Assembly (NCBI GenBank): GCA_021018815.1
Contig: JAITYX010000008.1
Span: 10,848,001 to 10,912,000, forward strand
Source of the DNA: Talinum fruticosum
Lineage: Eukaryota; Streptophyta; Magnoliopsida; Caryophyllales; Talinaceae
Direction of reading: 5' to 3'
DNA length: 64,000 nucleotides
The notes below the pieces were generated by a model, which searched no databases, was not told the origin of the DNA, and saw only the letters and a list, made by a program, of their open reading frames with translations. Within the stretch, counting starts at the first letter, position 1. The number at the start of each line of letters is the position of its first letter. Position numbers and translations under genes: made by a program. Of the stretch, positions 57,960 to 64,000 are shown piece after piece.

Positions 57960-60486
57960 TTAGCAAGCAGGCAGAAGTCCTGTATTTCCTCGGACTGCTT
58001 TGTAGCAATGAAGGCTGCACAACGGGAGCTTTGACTTAGAATCGCGATACTTGTAGTCATTTGTACAATTCGGCCCAACACACTTTTCCCGCGGTGGAGG
58101 ATATCTGGAGATTAGAGATTTGACAAGAAAGCAGGTGTAAGCTTCTTTTTCTGCGTAGTTACATGACGACAAAGCAAGAATGTCCTTGTTGTATCCCTCA
58201 ATTCCACTATTATAAGAGGAAAAAGTGATAAGAAACCTAACAAAAGACTATCACTTATTCTCTTTATTTTGTCTCAAGTATCAGCATCTGATACTCAACT
58301 TTGAAATGCATGCACATCTGACACTTCATCTTAGACCAAAAACATGCTGAACAAGACCAACCAGGACACGCACCCATGTTAGACATTGGAAACTACATTC
58401 GAGTAAAATACATGAAAGAAGTGCCATAGCAAGCTTTATACCTGCAAGGGTGAGAATCAAATATCTTTGGTAGGCCTAGATCTTCTGAGAAAGTAACAAC
58501 AGTGCCTTGAGGACCCATCATATATCTAACTGTACTTGGCCCCAGAGTTGCCGCCTTCTCGGTTTTCTCCTGTATGAACACACACAACCATCACTACGTG
58601 ATGCTGCAAATCCTACATGATCATAAGCAATTGACAGAATATCAATCTATACCAGTGCCAATTCTTCCTGATGCTTCTTCAGCTTTTCTTCCTTTTTCTT
58701 CCTGTTTGAGTCTTGTCCAAGTATTTTCCTGATTGCTTCAGCCTGAACATATACAAAATAGTGAGACATTCTTCTTGACTTATCCTAATGCCAATGGAAA
58801 AAGGTCGAGAGAGAACAAACCTCTGCCTCCTTAGCAGCCTTCTCTGCCTGTGTCCTTCTCCTTTGCGCAGCCTCGGCTTTCCTCAGCTGTTGCTCCACTT
58901 CAGACAGCTTTTGTTCTGCCACACTCAACCAGAAAGTAAAAAATGCCCAGTGTTACGACATGCACAATTAGAGATAAAATATATCAATTGAATTCTTATT
59001 TATCCTGAAGTAGCAAGCTAATTGTTCCCATTCCAATTAGTTCAACGAGAACAGCCACTACGCAACTTCAGGCTGCTTAATGCTTGTGCAGTGTTCATAT
59101 ATTTTAGCATAAGAAAACAATGAAATGAATCAGCAAAAGATGCCTACTTTTAGAAGGGACATTGGGTAAACCATTTGGAAATTCCACTTGACTGCCAGAA
59201 TCGAGACATTCAAGAGCTCGTTTACGCGTTGTCATTGTCATCTCATGCCCAGCCCCTGTAGAAGGATCAGCAAGATCTCCAACAAGCCTTTCCTTCTTGT
59301 CCTTCAGTTCATCATCTGATGCCAACTCTTCTTCATAGTCCTTATCCTCAGAGATTTTCGACTTTCTACCACCTTTATCAAATCCAGATGAGCCATAGTC
59401 TCTTCTATTGCTATCATTCAGACCCATAATCTTTGAAATCCCTTTAGTTTTTCTGCTGCTTTCCTCCAACCTGTCTCCATAACCACAAGAAGCCCTAGAA
59501 GCTTGGAGTTTCCTCAGGTAGCGAATTTCCTCATCATCTTCATCATCAAATCCGTCATCCACAGCACGCTTTAGCGGAATTCGGTTGTTCTTCTGAAGCT
59601 TCTTATAATTGTATCTTTCAGACATTGCAGGACTACCTTGAAACATTGTTCTTCTAGAAGACCTCTCTTTACCATCACCGACATTGTTTCTAGGGACATC
59701 CTGCAGCAGCCATATTAATAAAGAATCTTTCACACATTACAAAATAGTTGATAAAAATGACTCTTGATAATTGATTACTTAGGACAAGGAAGGGAGTTTC
59801 CAATGGCCATGCTAATACTGGTTAAGTTATTCACATGAATAGAAGCCTACAAAGAAAAGAACATGCCAAACACAATAAAAACAAATTGTTTCAGAGAACC
59901 AAGGGTAAATCCAAGAACATTTATACACATAACCTATTCAAGCAAAGAGAAGACGGCAAGGAAGATAACCAATTAGCTCATAGGGCAACTAGAAGCAAAT
60001 AATCACAATTCACGAGTCAAGGGGCCAAGATAATCTAAAATGAGATTCAAAACACTTCTAGACTATCATTAAATCATAACATTGCACAAGACAATACATA
60101 GAAACAACATGGAATACCTGCTTCTGCAAAGAAATATCTGGTGAAGAGTTGGCATGAAGTGTGCGGGTGATACCTCCAAGCTTGAGTTTCACTTTTTTCA
60201 GCTTGTTTTTATTTCCTAAATGGCCACATTCAAGAGAAGGGTTCTTCAGTCGATCTTGATGGTTTTCATCAGACTTGAAGGCATCAGCAGAAGAAAGGCT
60301 ACAGCTTTGAAAAGTCTGCCCCACACCATTTCCTCCGAAATCTGTTGGAGAGCTCGGCAATGTGAAAACATGTTGCCAATTAGTGATTGGCTTGAGATCA
60401 GAATGTGGTCGCCGACGGATTTCGCTTCTCTTCTTCCTTGCAGCAGGACAGCCAGAGCCGGTGTCAGGGCCAACGACCGATTCCAT
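57960..60486 (-). CDS. INO80 complex subunit B (PAPA-1/IES2-like) with HIT zinc finger
   Basis: The yeast and animal counterparts (Ies2/INO80B) regulate the INO80 chromatin remodeller; plant PAPA-1-like proteins share the fold. Six exons fit with no frameshift: 60118-60486, 59148-59700, 58821-58915, 58653-58742, 58442-58569 and 57960-58104. They total 1380 nt and 459 residues. The order is a basic, low-complexity N-terminus (MESVVGPDTGSGCPAARKKR); an acidic segment (DDGFDDEDDEEIRYLRKLQ); and a long charged helix (QKLSEVEQQLRKAEAAQRRR, then AEAIRKILGQDS and KKKEEKLKKHQEEL). Next is the PAPA-1 conserved block (STVRYMMGPQGTVVTFSED), then a C-terminal HIT zinc finger (YPPPREKCVGPNCTN, then LPLCSLHCY). 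It is probably nuclear. A spliced leader at 61385-61510 lies upstream. Arabidopsis relatives are At3g06660 and At2g47350 (from memory). Confidence 0.92.
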
Positions 60487-61384
60487 TTCCAGAGTTTAGA
60501 AAATTCGTTTAATCTAGAGGCCAGTATCCAGAAGGCCAGAGAAACAACGAGCCATATTGGAAATATCACCAGAAGACAACTACATTGAGAGAACAAAATT
60601 GTAAGTCCAAAACGCCATGTACTATAACATTACCAAAGGCCAACAATCAAAAAAGTTAACAGGTTAGAAACAGCAGTACAAAGATTAGATTTCGGATTTT
60701 CCTTTTCCAAATGTAGCAGAAAAAGATTCAAAACATGGTAGCAAAATAGCATACACATGATAATACTATATATCGTTCAAGTTCACATTTGCACTTAATA
60801 GGCAAATAAGCTAACAGTTGCAAGATAATGGAAACAGCAGGGAACCAGAAAGCTGCCCTCGTCACTCAACAAATCGAAGCCAAAACATAATCAACAGCCA
60901 AAATCACAATTATTCCAGATTTACATACTGATTACTACAATTTTGAATCAAAATCTCCCAAAATAGCAAATTAACACTATGAGGAACAATGTAGCATTAT
61001 ATCTCCAACAGATCATAAAACCAAGTGAAGGACTTTTCTTTTTGGAGGGGCATTTAAAGAAACAAAACAGTAATTTCAACGACCTTACTAATGCCTCTTC
61101 ACCCCAGTCCACCCTCGCTGGAAAAACAAGAAAAATTAAAAATCCAAATTGCCCTCTTCTTCCCCAGAAATCCCTCCGCCTCCCTCAGTAAACATTCATT
61201 CTCAAACAAGAAAATTGTTGATGGGCAACCGAGATATACACTGCCCAGCTCAAGATAACGCATCAAGTAAACAACCTCTCCCTCCCCCCGGTTAAAAAAA
61301 ATTACAAATACCAACTATCGGTTGCAAATACACAGCTGAAATGAGAAAAGAAGCAAATGTAAGGAAGGAAGCTGTAGTAATTAC

Positions 61385-61510
61385 CTTGAGGTAGCAAATT
61401 TAAAATGCAGGCGAACTGGGAAACCCTAGCTCCCGCGGGAAAGAAATGCGAATTAAAAGGAGGAGAGGAGACAGAGAGCTAGAGGGAGAGAGAGAGAGAC
61501 AGGGTGAGAG
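61385..61510 (-). other. Leader exon of the INO80 subunit gene
   Basis: The sense strand has CTCTCTCTCTCCCTCTAGCTCTCTGTCTCC-type pyrimidine tracts followed by AGGGTTTCCCAG, and ends in CCTCAAG|GTAATT at 61384. The leader intron would run to an acceptor near 60590. Confidence 0.5.
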
Positions 61511-62297
61511 AGAAGATAAGTTGAGGTGGGTTTTGATTTTGAACTTCTGCTGGGAATTTGCTTTTTAGAAATTAAAAATTAAAAAAAAAGGCGCACTGGT
61601 ACACATACCATAAAAAGGGCTCCTTTTATTTTATTTATTTTTATTTTTGGTATAATTATCAAAAGTTATTGAAAATGAAAATTTTGGTTTTATAGTTATG
61701 AATTTTTATTTGTTTAAATTCAGGCGCAAAAGCTTTCTATTTTTATTTCATGAACTCAAATTTGATCTGAATTGACGATTATTCGATTTGTTAAATTTTC
61801 ATAAAGCAAACCCTAAACCTTAAACCCTAAATATAATTGAAAAATAATTTTTTTGCATGCAAATGATGCCTCTCAACAAATAAATATTCTTCTACACCAA
61901 AAAATATATACATATTCTTAATTCACATGAAAGGTTAAATTAATCTTTGATCATAATCAACATCTCTATCCACGCTTTCTTTTTTGAGACCAAATTAATT
62001 TGCCTTAGCTTTTATATGAAAATTTTCCATGAGTATCCATTTACCATTTTATAAAATACTACATATTTTATTTTTTTTTAACATAATTATATATATAAGT
62101 CTAAAATATATGTAAGCAATATTTAAAAAAATTAATAATGTAATAAATGAGCTCTTCACTGGAATGAAAATCAAAATTTTAAAAATTTGGCCTTCAAGAA
62201 TAATTTGGCCAATTCAGAAAAAAGCCCCATGATTCATTCCTTCTAGTTTGATCTCATAAGTATAATCCAAACAAATAGTAACGGATGACAAATTTAT
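61511..62297. other. Promoter region of the INO80 subunit gene and AT-rich spacer
   Basis: AT-rich. Contains a telo-box cluster near 61808-61835. No gene is seen. Confidence 0.45.
61808..61835. promoter_or_regulatory. Telo-box cluster (AAACCCTAA-type)
   Basis: AAACCCTAAACC and TTAAACCCTAAA stand next to each other about 300 bp upstream of the INO80 subunit gene leader. Telo-boxes are bound by TRB/telobox Myb proteins in plants and are common in promoters of translation and growth genes. Confidence 0.5.
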
Positions 62298-62829
62298 TAC
62301 TCCCTCCATTTTAAAGTATATGTCACTTTAACAAACTTTTTCATTTCACCATACTTGTCACTTTACATTTCCAATAACATATTAATTAATACTCCATCCG
62401 TTTCAAAATACATATCACTTTAACTAACTTTTCTTATCACTTTACAATTCCAATGACATATTAATTACTAGTTTACCAACTTTGTCCTTATTAATTGTTT
62501 TATTTCTCTTCTCTTTTCATTGATTTTTTCATTTCCAATAAAACATAGGGGCAATTTAGTCTTTAATATAAAATTTGTCATAAATTTTGTGTTTCCTTAG
62601 TATTCCCGTATAACCTTAAAACGACATATATTTTAAAACGGATGGAATAGTTTACCAATTTTATCCTTATTAATTACTTTATTTTTTCTTTTTCTCATTG
62701 ATTTTCTTTATTTCCAATGAAATCTTAGGATAACTTGATTCTTTAACAAAAATTTTGTCATAAATTTAGTATTTTCTTAATACTCATCCATAACCTTAAA
62801 ACAACAAGTATTTTGAAATGGGTGGAGTA
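62298..62829. mobile_element. Outer MITE, interrupted by a related MITE
   Basis: The left end TACTCCCTCCATTTTAAAGTATATGTCACTTTAAC pairs with the right end TATTTTGAAATGGGTGGAGTA. The element is 532 bp with the inner insertion and about 272 bp without it, close to the inner copy's size. TA borders fit a Stowaway-type element. Confidence 0.75.
62390..62649. mobile_element. Inner MITE nested within the outer one
   Basis: The left end TACTCCATCCGTTTCAAAATACATATCACTTTAAC and the right end TATTTTAAAACGGATGGAATA are inverted repeats enclosing about 260 bp. The interior shares phrases with the outer copy (CAATGA...TCTTTAATA...TTTTGTCATAAATTT). Confidence 0.75.
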
Positions 62830-63280
62830 ATATACATAATAAATTTATGAATTTTCATCTTTACTTTCCATCAATATTGGACTAATTTATAGAAAAGTTT
62901 TACCAAGCTATATTGTTGCAAGAAAGGGCGTGCAAATGGACCCAATTATTTATTAAAAAATAAATTAACCATCATTTTTATATTTAAAAGGTTATTTTCC
63001 CGCTATAAAATACAAAAAAAATATAACAAAATTTCTTAAATTATATATATGCATATAAGAGAAATAAGAGCACTTGAACATAAAATCCACCGTGCTCATA
63101 TTCTCATTTTTATACGTAAATATTTATGCATGAATTTACGACACACCCTGTTAAAATACTAGAAAAATTAAACAAATTAATCTATTAATAATAAATTTAA
63201 AGTTCAAATCCGACCTATATCGAACTTATTCTGCCTCGACCCTGGGCTCGGGGGCGTCTCGGGGCCTTCAGAGTTTACCC
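62830..63280. other. AT-rich 3' flank of the terminal PMEI gene
   Basis: No coding signal. The last 50 bases turn GC-rich as the gene is approached. Confidence 0.45.
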
Positions 63281-64000
63281 TTACTCAGCCTTCTTCCCCT
63301 CCACCTTGATGGAGGCAACCATGTCGAGACAATTGCTAACCATCTTATTCAACGTAACATCATATTTCGCCATCTCAGACCCCTTCGGTCTCTCCCCAGA
63401 CCCTTCCTCGCAGGTATCCAAATCCGTCATGGCGGCGCTCAATTTCGTCTGGATCGTCCCGAAATCCTTCGTCGGGATCGCATCCAACGCCTCCTTCAAG
63501 TTGCTCAGCGCACCCACGTACACATCCTTGCAGTGCTTCAACGCATCCACTTCCGGGCTTTTAGGGTTTATCGACGCCGACAATGCGCGCTGCGTGGCCT
63601 CGTGGGTCGCCATGATCTCCATCTGGAGGAGAGCGAAACTGTCACCGGCCTTCTCCGGCTGCTTCGCCACGAAGGGTTTCAGCGATTCCGCGCACAGATC
63701 CGGGTTACCGGTGGCCTTGCAGGTCTTGGCAATACTCGAGTCGTCGAGTTCCTGTCCGGGTCCGGGCGCGGGTTCGGGGAGAACGGGTCGGAAGAGGGGC
63801 TGAGAGAGAGCTCGGCGGCGAATTCGGACTCCGGGACGTCTAGGATGGTCGCTGGAGTGAGAACGGCGTCGTCTCCGTCAGCGTCGCTCATGGCGAAGGG
63901 GGCGGATTTGGGGGCAGCGGGGTCCATGGGATCATCAGCATCTCTTTCATTTGGAGATGGTGCCTCTGAAGACAGTGAGGAGCATTGGATGTGAGAGATG
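63281..64000 (-). CDS. PMEI-domain inhibitor with Pro/Ala/acidic N-terminal region, cut by the window edge
   Basis: Minus strand, partial at the 5' side. The C-terminal part is a plant PMEI/invertase-inhibitor domain. It contains TCKATGNPDLCAESLKPFVA with the first two conserved cysteines, then FALLQMEIMATHEATQRALS, a cysteine in LKHCKDVYVG, and TDLDTCEEG with another. It ends VEGKKAE. Upstream is a Pro/Ala/Ser/Asp-rich stretch (PAAPKSAPFAMSDADGDD) of arabinogalactan-like composition. The two parts are in different frames: the plus-strand G4 at 63776-63779 is one base short, and adding it joins them (SDPFSPEPAPGP). ATG codons at 63927 and inside the acidic stretch are possible starts. However, the open frame continues upstream to the window edge, so the true start and signal peptide are probably beyond 64000. 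The coding region is GC-rich. Confidence 0.8.

Noticed and set aside
1..64000. tRNA, rRNA genes or CRISPR arrays
   Set aside because: None was seen by eye. Short direct repeats here are microsatellites or transposon ends.

Overview
This is a piece of a plant nuclear genome, almost certainly a eudicot. It is AT-rich, the genes have many short GT-AG introns with T-rich acceptors, and every recognisable protein is of plant type (plant F-box/kelch, DUF724-type Agenet, PMEI, DUF313-type B3, PAPS3-like poly(A) polymerase). The transposon relics are also plant-typical. I cannot place it to a family. No bacterial, organellar or CRISPR features were seen.

Layout. 1.3-3.0 kb (-): a six-exon gene for a 206-residue protein I do not recognise. 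4.7-8.3 kb (-): EMG1/NEP1, the 18S rRNA pseudouridine methyltransferase. 9.0-13.7 kb (+): a tandem-Agenet protein. 14.9-16.3 kb (-): an F-box protein. 17.2-26.4 kb (+): a long membrane J-domain protein (714 codons when its homopolymer shifts are allowed for). 27.7-28.3 kb: the 3' end of an L1-type LINE. 28.6-32.8 kb (+): EMC6, with a 20-nt microexon and an LTR-retrotransposon relic in intron 1. 33.6-34.1 kb: two Stowaway-like MITEs. 34.6 kb (+): a tiny membrane protein. 35-36 kb: degenerate CCCGAA-type repeats. 37.0-43.0 kb (+): a PAPS3-like poly(A) polymerase. 43.3 kb (+): an invertase/pectinesterase inhibitor. 44.3-46.5 kb (-): a decayed hAT-type transposase with a host-like spliced leader. 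46.7-47.8 kb: an L1 ORF2 relic. 48.0-50.7 kb (-): a rearranged, tandemly duplicated biotin synthase pseudogene. 51.1-51.9 kb (-): a B3-domain protein with a 34-codon internal repeat. 52-55 kb: AT-rich, locally duplicated sequence. 55.4-56.7 kb (-): a GH81 beta-1,3-glucanase pseudogene. 58.0-61.5 kb (-): an INO80 subunit B (PAPA-1/HIT zinc finger) gene. 62.3-62.8 kb: a MITE nested in another MITE. 63.3-64.0 kb (-): a second PMEI-type inhibitor, cut by the window edge.

These are mostly independent housekeeping genes: rRNA modification, ER membrane insertion, ER chaperoning, mRNA polyadenylation and chromatin remodelling. They do not form a cluster with one shared job. The order F-box, DnaJ, EMC6 looks like a conserved block (Arabidopsis At5g49610, At5g49580, At5g49540, from memory).

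The most striking cross-cutting signal is a set of 14 one- or two-base deficits, all in homopolymer runs (one at a CCCTTT boundary), in four otherwise well-conserved genes. Allowing for them makes every complete exon an exact fit in length and phase. I read this as base-calling or assembly undercounting rather than gene death. The true pseudogenes here (GH81, biotin synthase, LINE, hAT) look different: they carry substitution stops and large rearrangements. I found no convincing new multi-gene system. The best candidates for novelty are the orphan gene at the left end, the divergent EMG1 C-terminus and the B3 internal repeat.
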